A stretch of DNA of 64,000 bases from Deinococcus aestuarii (GCF_018863415.1 NZ_JAHKSN010000018.1:1-64000); one strand, 5' to 3'. Positions 36,498 through 45,026 are shown, numbered from the stretch's first letter. Numbers and translations: made by a program. The notes: generated by a model from the sequence alone, not told the origin.

Positions 36498-37169
36498 ATG
36501 TCACACGGTGACTTCGACCAGCTCCCGTTCGACCTCGCACAGTTTGCCGACAACCCCGAGCCCCGCTGTCCCGTGCTGCTGCTGCTGGACAACAGCGGCA
36601 GCATGCAGGGCGAGAAGATCAGCCAGCTCAATGCGGGCCTGACTCACTTCGCCGACGACCTCGCGCGTGACCCGCTCGCCGCCGCCCGCTGCGAGGTGGC
36701 GATCGTGTCGTTCGGACCCGTGCGGGAGGTCATGGACTTCACGGGCGTGCAGCAGTTCGCGCCGCCCCATCTCAAGGCCGAATCCGATACCCCCTTGGGG
36801 GCCGCCGTGGTGCATGGCCTGGAGATGCTCAAGCGGCGCAAGGAAGTCATCCGGCAGGGCGGGGTCGGGCTGTACCGGCCCTGGGTCTTCCTGATCACCG
36901 ACGGGGCCCCCACGGACGGCTGGCAGCGAGCGGCGGAGATGGTCCGTCAGGGCGAGGCCAGCGGGTCGTTCGCCTTTTTCAGCGTCGGCGTTCAGGGGGC
37001 CGACATGGACATGTTGCGCAAGCTCTCTGTTCGGGAGCCCATCGCCCTGAGTGGCCTGAAGTTCCGCGAGATGTTCCAGTGGCTCTCGGCCAGCCTGAAA
37101 AGCGTCTCCCAGAGCACGCCGGGCGACAAGGTGGCTCTGAAAAGTCCGGCTGGGTGGGGCGAGGTCTGA
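36498..37169 (+). CDS. TerY-like von Willebrand factor A protein
   Basis: A 223-residue vWA domain protein. The metal-ion-dependent adhesion site is complete: DNSGS (residues 31-35), a conserved Thr in SDTPLGAAV and Asp in FLITDGAPTDGW. The sequence matches TerY, the vWA member of the tellurite/phage-resistance-linked phosphorylation triad. It is followed two bases later by a PP2C phosphatase and then by a kinase, the standard triad order, so it probably presents substrate to that pair. ATG 36498 is used because a -10 box lies six bases upstream; the frame extends 58 codons further without signals. Confidence 0.85.
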   Translation: MSHGDFDQLPFDLAQFADNPEPRCPVLLLLDNSGSMQGEKISQLNAGLTHFADDLARDPLAAARCEVAIVSFGPVREVMDFTGVQQFAPPHLKAESDTPLGAAVVHGLEMLKRRKEVIRQGGVGLYRPWVFLITDGAPTDGWQRAAEMVRQGEASGSFAFFSVGVQGADMDMLRKLSVREPIALSGLKFREMFQWLSASLKSVSQSTPGDKVALKSPAGWGEV

Positions 37170-37171
37170 CC

Positions 37172-37981
37172 TTGACCCCCTGGCGGTCCATCCATGCCTC
37201 GGTCATGGGCACGGCCCACGCGGGCACCGGGCAGCCCTGCCAAGACCACCACGTTGTCAAGACCCTGACCACGGGCCGGGACGAACCGCTGCTTCTGCTC
37301 GTCACGTCTGACGGTGCGGGAAGCGCGGCGCACTCCGAGGAGGGCAGCGCCCTGGTGTGCGAGCAGACCCTATGCTGGCTGGAAATGCGGCTCACGCAGG
37401 GCAGCGGGTTCCTGAGCCCTGAAGACGGTCTCGCGCTGGTCCGTGTCCTGAAAACCCAACTGGAAAATTACGCCGGAGAGGATGAGCGCAACTACGCCCT
37501 GCGTGACCTGGCCTGCACGGTGAACGTGGCGGCGGTGCTGCCGGACCAGGCCTGGTTCCTGCAGGTGGGGGATGGGGCCGCCATCATCCAGTCCGAGGGC
37601 TCGGACTTCGAGGTGGTGTTCTGGCCGGACAACGGCGAGTACGCGAATCAGACCTACTTCGTGACGGACGTGCCGGACGAGCACGTCCACGTGCGGGTGG
37701 TGGAGGGCGCGCTCGACCGGGTGGCCCTGATGACGGACGGCCTGCAGACGCTGGCCCTGGCCCTGCAACAACAGGCGGCCCACGCGCCGTTCTTCGAGCC
37801 GATGTTCCAGGCCCTGGAGGCGCTGGAAGCCGAGGGCTCCGACGCCCACCTCGCCCTGCAGGCGGGCCTGGGGCGCTTTCTGGACTCGCCGAACGTCAAC
37901 GCCCGCACCAACGACGACAAGACCCTGGTGCTGAGCAGCCGCCGAATGGTACGGGTGGAAGCGCAGGAGCCCGCCCCGTGA
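37172..37981 (+). CDS. PP2C-family protein phosphatase of the TerY triad
   Basis: A 269-residue PP2C-like phosphatase. Metal-binding aspartates are seen in VTSDGAGSAAHSEEG, FLQVGDGAAII and VALMTDGLQTL, and a final NDDKTLVL carries the last aspartate. It should remove phosphate groups added by the downstream kinase, whose start it overlaps by four bases (GTGA). I start it at TTG 37172, eight bases after GAGG and two bases after the vWA stop; the longer frame lies inside the vWA gene and is not credible. Confidence 0.85.
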   Translation: MTPWRSIHASVMGTAHAGTGQPCQDHHVVKTLTTGRDEPLLLLVTSDGAGSAAHSEEGSALVCEQTLCWLEMRLTQGSGFLSPEDGLALVRVLKTQLENYAGEDERNYALRDLACTVNVAAVLPDQAWFLQVGDGAAIIQSEGSDFEVVFWPDNGEYANQTYFVTDVPDEHVHVRVVEGALDRVALMTDGLQTLALALQQQAAHAPFFEPMFQALEALEAEGSDAHLALQAGLGRFLDSPNVNARTNDDKTLVLSSRRMVRVEAQEPAP

Positions 37982-40014
37982 CCCTCTCCCGGTACGTGGA
38001 CGGCCAGGGGCAACCGGTGGTGCTGGACCGTGAGCTGGGGCGGGGAGGCCAGGGCGCGGTGTACACGCTGGCCTCCAGGACGGACGCGGTCGCCAAGATC
38101 TACCTCCAGGCCCCCGACGCGCAAACCACCCGCAAGCTCGACGCCCTCGCGCGGGTCGGCGATCCCCAGTTGCTGAGCGTCAGCGCTTGGCCCCAGAGCG
38201 TGCTCAAGGACAGCGCGGGGCGGGTTCAGGGCTTCGTCATGCCGCTCGTGGACGAGTCGACCTTCCACGAGCTTCACCTGCTCTACCGCCCGGCCTCCCG
38301 GCGACAGTTCTTTCCGGGGGTGGACTGGCGCTTCCTCGTCCACGTGGCGCGCAACGTCGCCCGGGGCTTCGCGGTGCTGCACTCGCGCGGACACCTGATG
38401 GGCGACGTGAGTTCGAGGAACGTCATGGTGTCGCCGCAGGGCGTCGTGCGCTTCATCGACACCGACTCGTTCCAGATCAAAGTGGGGAGCGAGACCTACC
38501 CGTGCCCGGTGGGGACGGCGGAATTCACGCCGCCCGAGTTGCAGGGCAAGGGCTTCGGGGCCCTTCTGCGGACCACCGAACACGACCTGTTCGGACTCGC
38601 CCTGCTGATCTTTCACCTGCTGTTCGACGGGCGGCATCCCTACGCCGGGGTCCACGACGACAAGGCCACCCCCAGCCCGGCCCAGGCCATCGCCGCGGAC
38701 CAGTTCGCGTACTCCCTCCGGCAGCAGACCGGCGTGAAGCCGCCGCCGTTCAGCCTGACCCTGAATGGTCTCCACCGTACCCTGCAGGATCTCTTTGAGC
38801 GGGCCTTTTCCCCCCGGCACCAGAACCGGCCCTCGGCCGCGGAGTGGGAGGCCATTCTGGCGGACCTCGCCAAGCAGCTCACCGCCTGCAGCAGGAACGC
38901 GTCGCACTGGCACGACCGGCGACTGCCGTGTCCCTGGTGCGCGCTGCTTCCGGGGAACATCCAGGCCGCGACGGTCAAGACGGGCATTCCGGCGGGGGCC
39001 AAACGGTTCGACGTGGAGGCCGAACTCAACCGCATCTGGCAGGGGGTGAACGCCATTCCCCTTCCGCCCCCGCCCCCGGCCGCCGTGGTCCGTGGGGTGC
39101 CGGGGCCCCTCGCGCTCCCAGCCAAACCGGTCCTGACTGTACCCCTGGTTACGCCCTCACCCCGAGCCACCCTGTGGGGTGCTGTCTTCGTTCTGGTGGC
39201 TGTCTGGGCTGCCGTCCAGAGCCTGTGGCTGTTGTGTTTCGTGTTCGCGTGCCTGGGCTGGTACCACTTCAACAAGAACTCGGCGGGGAACCTGAAGGCC
39301 CGCCAGCAGGCGCGGCGTGTGCAGGCCGAACAGGCCCAGCAGCTGGAGTACCTGGGGTCGCTCCGGCAGGACCTGGCCGAACACGAGCGGCAGGCGGACC
39401 TCCTGCGGCGCCAGATCAGCGAGGCGCTGGCGCGGCAGCAGGCCGTCAGTGCCCAGACGCAGTACCGCGCGGCGCTGAAGGGGCTGGAGGAGCTGCGCCG
39501 CGAGGTGCGGGCGCTGAACCAGGAGGAACAGGACGAACTCGCCGGGGTCGTCGAGCGGCACCGCCAGCCCCGGCTGGAGCGGTACCTCTCGCAGCACGTG
39601 ATCCGGCCCGGTGTGGTGGCCGGAGTCGGCCCGGCCCTGATCGCCACCCTGAACCAGCACGGGGTGTACACGGCGCGGGACGTCAACCCGAACGTGCGCT
39701 GGATCAAGGGGGTCGGACCCAGGCGCCAGCAGGACCTGCTGGCGTGGCGGGACACCCTGGAGCAGTTCTTCCAGTTCGACCCGGCCCAGGTGCCTGTTCA
39801 GGAGTACGACGCGGTGAGGACCCGGCTGGACCAGAAGCGCCGAACCAAACTCAAGACGCTGGAGGACGCCGTCGCGCAGCTGCGCCGGGACCTCGTGAGC
39901 TGGCAGACCCGTGAGCAGGCGATCGCCCTGGACGTCGGCGAGTTGAAGTTCAAGCTGGCCCAGCGCGAACGGACCATCGCCCTGATCCAGCAGGGCCTGC
40001 CCCACCTCAACTGA
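37978..40014 (+). CDS. TerY-triad Ser/Thr protein kinase with zinc-finger-like, membrane and HhH segments
   Basis: A 678-residue protein. The kinase domain has the glycine loop GRGGQGAVY (21-29), lysine 40 in VAKIYL, the catalytic loop HLMGDVSSRNVMV (139-151) and a DTD in place of DFG (161-163). A Cys/His cluster (CSRNASHWHDRRLPCPWC, 304-321) and a proline stretch follow, then two hydrophobic segments (about 399-430), a coiled coil rich in Gln/Arg/Glu (435-540), and paired helix-hairpin-helix motifs (AGVGPALIATLNQHG, IKGVGPRRQQDLLAW). It thus links a membrane-bound kinase to nucleic-acid binding. It overlaps the phosphatase gene by four bases and precedes the DUF2786-like gene by one. Confidence 0.85.
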   Translation: MTLSRYVDGQGQPVVLDRELGRGGQGAVYTLASRTDAVAKIYLQAPDAQTTRKLDALARVGDPQLLSVSAWPQSVLKDSAGRVQGFVMPLVDESTFHELHLLYRPASRRQFFPGVDWRFLVHVARNVARGFAVLHSRGHLMGDVSSRNVMVSPQGVVRFIDTDSFQIKVGSETYPCPVGTAEFTPPELQGKGFGALLRTTEHDLFGLALLIFHLLFDGRHPYAGVHDDKATPSPAQAIAADQFAYSLRQQTGVKPPPFSLTLNGLHRTLQDLFERAFSPRHQNRPSAAEWEAILADLAKQLTACSRNASHWHDRRLPCPWCALLPGNIQAATVKTGIPAGAKRFDVEAELNRIWQGVNAIPLPPPPPAAVVRGVPGPLALPAKPVLTVPLVTPSPRATLWGAVFVLVAVWAAVQSLWLLCFVFACLGWYHFNKNSAGNLKARQQARRVQAEQAQQLEYLGSLRQDLAEHERQADLLRRQISEALARQQAVSAQTQYRAALKGLEELRREVRALNQEEQDELAGVVERHRQPRLERYLSQHVIRPGVVAGVGPALIATLNQHGVYTARDVNPNVRWIKGVGPRRQQDLLAWRDTLEQFFQFDPAQVPVQEYDAVRTRLDQKRRTKLKTLEDAVAQLRRDLVSWQTREQAIALDVGELKFKLAQRERTIALIQQGLPHLN

Positions 40015-40015
40015 C

Positions 40016-40498
40016 ATGGAGGCCACCCGGGAACAGCTCAGGCGGGTGCTGCAACTGGCCCTGAACAGCCCCTACGAGGGGGAGCGGGCCAAGGCCGCCT
40101 CCCTGCTGCTCCAGCGCCTCGAAGCGAGCGGCCTGACCCTGGCGGACCTCGACCCCAGCTTCCACGTCCCGGCCCCCGAGAACGCCCTGCGGGAACGGGC
40201 GGGGTTGCCCTACGAGTTCGAGGTCACCCTGAACAGCCGGGAGGAGGCGCTGCTGTACGGCGGGCTGTTGGAGGCACTGGTGCCGTCGTCGGTGACTTGG
40301 CTCGAAGGCCACCGCCTCCTGTGCCTGGCCCCAGCGTCGGTGCGGCAGAAGGCTGACGACCTCTTCCGGCGCCGGGCACCTTCCCTCCACCTGCGGCTGG
40401 CCGCCGCTCAGAAGCAGGCGCTGCAGGAGTACCAGGTCCGGCGCCGGGTGCTGTTCGAGCAGGCTGTGGCGGCGGAGCTGGAACAGGACGGGCCGTGA
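40016..40498 (+). CDS. DUF2786-like protein of the TerY operon
   Basis: A 160-residue protein starting one base after the kinase stop. The first 45 residues, LQLALNSPYEGERAKAASLL with ASGLTLADLDP, match the DUF2786 helical motif; the remainder is helical, ending in an Arg/Gln/Ala coiled coil. Function is unknown. Its tight spacing says that it works with the triad, perhaps as its target or adaptor. The IS701-type element starts 54 bases after its stop codon. Confidence 0.6.
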   Translation: MEATREQLRRVLQLALNSPYEGERAKAASLLLQRLEASGLTLADLDPSFHVPAPENALRERAGLPYEFEVTLNSREEALLYGGLLEALVPSSVTWLEGHRLLCLAPASVRQKADDLFRRRAPSLHLRLAAAQKQALQEYQVRRRVLFEQAVAAELEQDGP

Positions 40499-40551
40499 AG
40501 GGAGGGGCACGTCCCGGCGAGGGCCGGACGATCTGTGGCGCCTGCGCCTAG

Positions 40552-41851
40552 TACTACAGCCGCAGTTGATAGCATCAGGGAGTGAGCGCAGCGCCTCTGG
40601 ATGCGGTTGAGGGCTGGGAAGACGAATTGATGAAGTTGCACGCTCGACTCGCCCCCCGCTTCGTGCGAGCCGAGCCGAGACAACGCAGCCTGGCTTACCT
40701 GCGCGGATTGCTAAGCCCGTTGGAACGCCGGAACGGCTGGCAACTGGCCGAACACGCTGGGGAACACACCCCGGATGGGATGCAGCGTCTGCTCTCAACT
40801 GCGGGGTGGGACGCGGACGCAGTCCGCGACGATCTGCGCGCCTACGTGCTCGACACCTTCGGACCTGGGGGCATCCTGGTCATTGACGAAACGGGCTTTT
40901 TGAAGAAGGGGACAAAATCGGCTGGGGTGAAGCGCCAGTACAGTGGGACGGCTGGACGCATCGAGAACTGTCAGGTTGGCGTCTTCCTCGCCTACACCAC
41001 CGAACACGGCACCTCGTTCGTGGACCGGGAGTTGTTCTTGCCCCAGGAGTGGGCCGACGACCCTGAACGGCGGCGTGAAGCCCGAGTACCTGCGGCACTC
41101 GGGTTCCAAACCAAGCCTCAACTGGCCCTGACGATGATTGAACGCGCCCTGAACGCGGGCTGCAAGCCCGCGTGGGTGACGGGTGACAGCGTGTACTCAT
41201 CGTCCGCCCTCTGTCGCACCCTGGAAGAGCGCAACCTCGCCTACGTACTGGCGATCACGTCCGCGCACACGTTGCGCTTTGTTCAGGACGGTGAGTTGCG
41301 GCAGGCCCGGGTGGATGAACTGTTCCAGGAGCTCGACCCACAAGCCTGGCAGCGTCTCTCAGCGGGGTCGGGCAGCAAGGGGGAGCGGTTGTACGACTGG
41401 GCTTGGATCAATACCCGCAGACTCGGCCGATCAGATACACCGCAGCCGACCGAGACGGTCGGCTCTGCTCGTTGGCTGCTGGCCCGTCGAAGCATTGCCA
41501 AACCCGAGGAAGTGACGTTTTACCGCGTGTGTTCACCGCCAGCGACCACACTGCAAGACGTGGTGCATATTGCCGGGTCACGGTGGTCTATCGAAGTCGG
41601 CTTCGAGCAGGCCAAGAACGAGGCCGGGCTGGATGAGTACGAGGTTCGCTCCCACGTAGGCTGGTATCGGCATGTGACCTTGGCGTTGCTCGCCCACGCT
41701 CTGTTGGGCGCCTTACGCGCCCAGCACAAAAAGGGGGGACGAGAGACGACGACTTGATCGCACTCACCGTGCCGGAGGTGCGCCGTTTGCTGTGCCGTCT
41801 GTTGTGGTCTTCACTTCCACCATCGGATTTCGTGCTGGCCTGGTCCACTTG
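40552..41851 (+). mobile_element. IS701-family element, left part (interrupted by Tn3 transposon)
   Basis: The left end TACTACAGCCGCA is preceded by CTAG (40548-40551). The matching right end, reading TGCGGCTGTAGTA, is found at 56568-56580, followed by CTAG (56581-56584). Thus the element has 13-bp inverted repeats and a 4-bp YTAR-type target duplication, and its two parts are separated by the 14.65-kb Tn3 transposon. Without that insert and one copy of ACTTG the element would be about 1.38 kb. Confidence 0.85.
40582..41757 (+). CDS. IS701-family transposase, frameshifted and disrupted near its 3' end
   Basis: The 391-codon frame contains the IS701 motifs ILVIDETGFLKKGTKSAG with VKRQYSGTAGRIENCQVGVF, VTGDSVYSSS and VGFEQAKNEAGLDEYEVR, so the DDE residues are present. 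The frame stops after KKGGRETTT, but the -1 frame continues with RDDDLIALTVPEVRRLL and FVLAWSTW to the Tn3 insertion at 41851. Joined across the transposon to 56506, it reads RRKHQARARRCHYQRR, the normal family C-terminus. The shift is at a G-run (AAG GGG GGA). It may be a simple indel or a programmed -1 site. With the Tn3 insertion the protein can no longer be made full length. Confidence 0.8.
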   Translation: MSAAPLDAVEGWEDELMKLHARLAPRFVRAEPRQRSLAYLRGLLSPLERRNGWQLAEHAGEHTPDGMQRLLSTAGWDADAVRDDLRAYVLDTFGPGGILVIDETGFLKKGTKSAGVKRQYSGTAGRIENCQVGVFLAYTTEHGTSFVDRELFLPQEWADDPERRREARVPAALGFQTKPQLALTMIERALNAGCKPAWVTGDSVYSSSALCRTLEERNLAYVLAITSAHTLRFVQDGELRQARVDELFQELDPQAWQRLSAGSGSKGERLYDWAWINTRRLGRSDTPQPTETVGSARWLLARRSIAKPEEVTFYRVCSPPATTLQDVVHIAGSRWSIEVGFEQAKNEAGLDEYEVRSHVGWYRHVTLALLAHALLGALRAQHKKGGRETTT

Positions 41852-41889
41852 GGGGATAGGACGAGATCCAGGAATTTTAGTACGCTAAG
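41852..41889 (+). repeat. Left terminal inverted repeat of the Tn3 transposon
   Basis: Begins GGGGATAGGACGAGATCC and ends TTTTAGTACGCTAAG. It matches the right repeat except at positions 12, 19 and 20. The stop codon of the resolvase gene lies inside its inner end. Confidence 0.92.
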
Positions 41890-42511
41890 CCGCCCCGTCC
41901 CCCTCCGGCAGGCCGGTGGAAGCGCGTTTCACGATGTCCATAACGGTATTTTTGCTCAGGCGCAGCTCGCGGGCGATCTCTCGATACGACCGACCCTCAG
42001 CGCGCAGCCGCAGCACCCGCGTCGTGTACCGCTCCGCTTTCACTCGCTGCCCCGGCTGACGACCGAACCGCACGCCACGCTCCCGCGCCGCCGCGATGCC
42101 CGACTTCACCCGTTCCCGCAACAGGTCCCGCTCAAACTCCGCCAGCGCCGCCATCAACGATGCGAACAGCTTGCCCTGTGGCGAACTCAGGTCAAATTGC
42201 AAGCCTGTCTGCGCGATCACGGACACACCGCACGCCTCCAGCTCCCGCAGGCTGTGCAGCAGATCAGTCGTCGAGCGTCCCCAGCGGGTGAGTTCCGTGA
42301 CCAGCACCGCCTGAATGTGGCGGTCGCGCGCCAGCGCGACCACCCTGTTCCGCTGACCACGCTGGTCCTTGCTCCCAGAAGCCGTTTCCTTGAACACGCC
42401 CACGACTTCGTATCCCCCACGCTCGGCAAAGGCCCGCAGGTCCCGTTCCTGGCGGTCACACGACTGGTCACCCGTGGACACCCGGCAGTAGATGGCGGCG
42501 CGCTGTCCCAT
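41885..42511 (-). CDS. tnpR: Tn3-type serine resolvase
   Basis: A 208-residue serine recombinase that resolves the cointegrates made by TnpA. The catalytic domain starts AIYCRVSTGDQSCDRQERDL, with serine 12 as nucleophile, and continues with VTELTRWGRSTTDLL and SLMAALAEFERDLLRER; the C-terminal HTH is SYREIARELRLSKNTVMDIV. The ATG at 42511 has AGGAGG five bases upstream; the frame is open for another 152 codons but those are unrelated DNA. It reads outward and ends within the left inverted repeat. A palindrome and repeated half-sites upstream (42503-42599) probably form its res site. Confidence 0.92.
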   Translation of the reverse strand: MGQRAAIYCRVSTGDQSCDRQERDLRAFAERGGYEVVGVFKETASGSKDQRGQRNRVVALARDRHIQAVLVTELTRWGRSTTDLLHSLRELEACGVSVIAQTGLQFDLSSPQGKLFASLMAALAEFERDLLRERVKSGIAAARERGVRFGRQPGQRVKAERYTTRVLRLRAEGRSYREIARELRLSKNTVMDIVKRASTGLPEGDGAA

Positions 42512-42599
42512 TTGAACCTCCTGAGAACGAGAACCGTTTTTGCTCGTTTCCATCGTGCCTGGAATCTGTCCCACTTGAACTGTACGTTGATTGGGACAG
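42503..42599. promoter_or_regulatory. Candidate res site / resolvase operator
   Basis: A 34-bp palindrome at 42566-42599 has arms CTGTCCCA and TGGGACAG separated by 18 bases. The extended half-site CTGTCCCACTTGAAC (42566-42580) recurs as CTGTCCCATTTGAAC at 42503-42517, overlapping the resolvase start. Such paired subsites upstream of tnpR are where resolvase binds, recombines and represses itself. Confidence 0.55.
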
Positions 42600-42750
42600 C
42601 GCGGCCCGCTGGCCCGACAGCTCGCTTGGTGACATCGTGAAGCGTGTGGGATTGGCCCAGAGCTTCGTTTCCAGGCTGGTGGCGGAACTGTGGGACGAGG
42701 GCTTGCTGACGACCCGGCCTGATCCTGCTGACCGCAGGCGCGTGGGGTGA
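42595..42750 (+). pseudogene. MarR-family regulator fragment
   Basis: The plus strand reads DSAARWPDSSLGDIVKRVGL, AQSFVSRLVAELWDEGLLTT and RPDPADRRRVG before a TGA at 42748. This is the winged-helix recognition part of a MarR-type regulator, but the preceding helix and following wing/dimerisation parts are missing. It has no start codon. It is probably debris captured beside the res site when cargo was joined to the transposon. Confidence 0.55.
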
Positions 42751-43210
42751 GTCTGGCCCCGGGCGTTTGAGAGGAGTGCTCATGCCGCGTGCCCGCAGTC
42801 CCCTGGGCGATACCCTGGCACAGCGGCATGAATCTCTCGCCCGCCGAGGTGCAACGCGCCGAATCCCTGCTGGATTGAGCTGGCGTCTCTCCTCCAAGCC
42901 TGAACATGGCCTCACGGTAGTAATGGAACGGCGAACCGGCATATTGCTGTTTTCGTTCGTCCAGCATGACGTTTTACAGTAAAGTGGGCTGGTTCTCGAG
43001 TCTTTGCCCTGCAAGAAATCGGGATAAGGTCAGCAACCCGAGACAGACATTGGTGGGAGCTTTTGCCCACCTCCTCTGACCTGAGCCAACCTCAACTCTT
43101 CCTTCTCTAGACTCGGCAACATGCCAGGTCCTGTAGGGCCGCGAGGAGGAACACCGCCCCCGCGTGAGGGCAAAGCTCCTCTGCGCGGCAGGAGGGGACG
43201 CACAGGAGCT
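42751..43210. other. Non-coding stretch between resolvase side and the regulator gene
   Basis: Only short frames without signals or motifs are present. It includes a small purine-poor region at 43060-43110 but no hairpin with a T-run was recognised. It probably contains the end of the regulator transcript and debris from assembly of the transposon. Confidence 0.35.
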
Positions 43211-43936
43211 TCAGCCCTGTCCCCTGGCCCCGAAGGCCAGCGAAATCGCCAGCATGTCGTCGAACCCGCGCTGGGCGGCCTCCAGGTCGCGGCGTTCGAT
43301 ACCGTCCACGATGCGCCCGTGGGTGGCGAGGTTCTCTTCCAGTTGCCCGCTGGCCTTGAGATGGGCGATGCTGCGGCGCAGTTGCTCCATCATGGGCCGC
43401 TGAATCGCCCGCATCAGCCGGGTCACCACCCGGTTTCCGGCCACCTCGGACAGCAGCAGGTGAAACTGCATGTCGGCTTCGGCGTAGGCGTCGGGGTCCC
43501 CCATCCCGTCGCGCATGGCCTCGACCGCGCCGCGCAGCTCCCCCACCTGGGCAGGCGTCGCCTGGGCGGTGGCCTGGGCGATGGTGAAGGCCTCGAGCAT
43601 CCGCCGCGCCTGCATCAGCTCCTCGAATTCCCGTTCGTCGCCCACCGCGCCGAGCCAGCCGTCGAAGGTCGGCGAAGCCCCGCCCACGCTGCGCACGATA
43701 GTGCCGCGTCCGGGGGTGGAGTCCACCAGCCCCGCCGCCGTGAGGACGCTGATGGCCTCGCGCACCCCGGCCAGGCTGGTGCCGAACTGCTGGGCAAGTT
43801 CGCGCTGTCCCGGCAGCCGGTCGCCGGGCTTGAAGGTGCCGTCATTGATGAGTTGCTGGAGCTGCTCAGCGATGTCGGCGCCGACAGAGCGGCGCTTTTG
43901 CAGGGGGCGAATGGGCGTCGGGACACGGGGAGGCAT
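43211..43936 (-). CDS. GntR/FadR-family regulator, probable lactate operon repressor
   Basis: A 241-residue FadR-subfamily regulator. The winged helix is TFKPGDRLPGQRELAQQFG, with SLAGVREAISVLTAAGLVDS and TPGRGTIVRS, and the FCD ligand domain follows, including MQARRMLEAFTIAQATAQ, ADMQFHLLLSEVAGNRV and HGRIVDGIERRDLEAAQRGF (metal/ligand His and Asp residues present). Regulators of this type (LldR, LutR) respond to lactate and sit beside lctP or lut genes, as here. It probably controls the permease operon through the palindrome at 44991. ATG 43936 follows TAGACT by eight bases, so the mRNA may be leaderless. It is divergent from the cargo operon. Confidence 0.8.
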   Translation of the reverse strand: MPPRVPTPIRPLQKRRSVGADIAEQLQQLINDGTFKPGDRLPGQRELAQQFGTSLAGVREAISVLTAAGLVDSTPGRGTIVRSVGGASPTFDGWLGAVGDEREFEELMQARRMLEAFTIAQATAQATPAQVGELRGAVEAMRDGMGDPDAYAEADMQFHLLLSEVAGNRVVTRLMRAIQRPMMEQLRRSIAHLKASGQLEENLATHGRIVDGIERRDLEAAQRGFDDMLAISLAFGARGQG

Positions 43937-44324
43937 CGCACCGCAGTCTAGAGGCTGAGGAGCAGGCTCTCCAAGAAGGGGCTTGCTTTTCGCCAGCATC
44001 AGAAGCAGGCGGCGAGGAAGTGAAAGCCAGTCAGGGTGGAGGACCGGCGTTCTAGGTTGCGTCCCAAGCAACGGCGGCGGGACAAGCATGCTAACGAAGG
44101 CCCGACCACACGGCGCTCAGGAAGCAGGACAAAGCCACGTGAAGCGCCTTTGCGCCGCTTGGCCCCTTCATCGCCCGCCCGCTGTCCGCTCCCTGGGGTG
44201 CTTTGCAACGCATGGCTTCTCGCCCCCACAAGGCGCGCGTAGGGCATACTCCTGCCATAACTCTACAGTTGGCCGCAGCCTGCCCGTGCAATCCCATGCG
44301 AATGTGGCGGTGGAGAGGTGTCCG

Positions 44325-44729
44325 ATGCAAATTCAAGTGAAGATCGACCAAATGGGGCCATCCACGGCAGAAGCGGCGGCACGGACACACCGGGTGCTGG
44401 TCGACCGCCCGGTCGAGAAGGGCGGCGAGGACCGGGGGATGATGGGCGGCGAATATCTGCTGACCGGCCTGGGCGGCTGCTTCATGAGTAACCTGCTCGC
44501 GGCCATTCGCGCCCGTGAGGCGGACATTGGGAATGTTCACCTGGAAGTCAATGGCACGCTGGCGGCGGCCCCCAGCCGCTTCAGTGCCATCGAGGTGGTG
44601 GTGTACGCGCAGGCCGCCGACCGGGCACTGCTGGAGAAGCTGGTCGAGATGGCCGACCGTGCCTGTATCTCGTCGAACACCCTGCGCCAGGCGGTCCCCC
44701 TCACCTTCCGGATCGCTCAACCCGCCTGA
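44325..44729 (+). CDS. OsmC-family protein
   Basis: A 134-residue OsmC/Ohr-type protein. The hallmark cysteines are in LTGLGGCFMSNLLAAI (about residue 49) and MADRACISSNTLRQAV (about 111), and the N-terminal VDRPVEKGGEDRGMMGGEYL fits the family. OsmC proteins reduce organic hydroperoxides with the paired cysteines. The start is supported by GGAGAGG seven bases upstream of ATG 44325. It lies between the regulator and the lactate permease, and may deal with oxidative stress that accompanies lactate oxidation, although its own promoter cannot be ruled out. Confidence 0.8.
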   Translation: MQIQVKIDQMGPSTAEAAARTHRVLVDRPVEKGGEDRGMMGGEYLLTGLGGCFMSNLLAAIRAREADIGNVHLEVNGTLAAAPSRFSAIEVVVYAQAADRALLEKLVEMADRACISSNTLRQAVPLTFRIAQPA

Positions 44730-44973
44730 AGGTGCAGCGGCGCCGCTCCATACCGTCAAGGGGTCATGGCTGGGGTCCCGAGGGTGGACGGCACAACGGG
44801 GCTGGAGCCGCGCGTCGCAGACGTGACCCGGGCGCTTCGTCCGGGGACCACAGCCGTTCCTGACACGACGAAGCTCGCAAACATGACCTGTGGAGGCCAC
44901 TGACCCTTTCGTACGGACGCCGCGCCGCTTCCCCGAAACCGAAGGCAGCGACGCCGCGCCGGGTCGCGAAGCT

Positions 44974-45026
44974 TATACTCAGTCCAGAAATTGTTCAGAA
45001 CAATTGACATTCAGAACAAGTTGCTC
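44974..45026 (+). promoter_or_regulatory. Probable promoter/operator of the lactate operon
   Basis: TATACT (about 44974-44979) resembles a -10 box. Just downstream lies the perfect palindrome TTGTTC-A-GAACAA (44991-45003), and its half TTCAGAACAA recurs once more at about 45010-45019. A TTGACA (45004-45009) between the two copies could be a -35 box. This is the natural place for the FadR-type repressor to bind. The permease start is about 80 bases further on. Confidence 0.5.

Noticed and set aside
42512..42967. 152-codon extension of the resolvase
   Set aside because: It crosses the palindrome and the MarR fragment; AGGAGG precedes ATG 42511.
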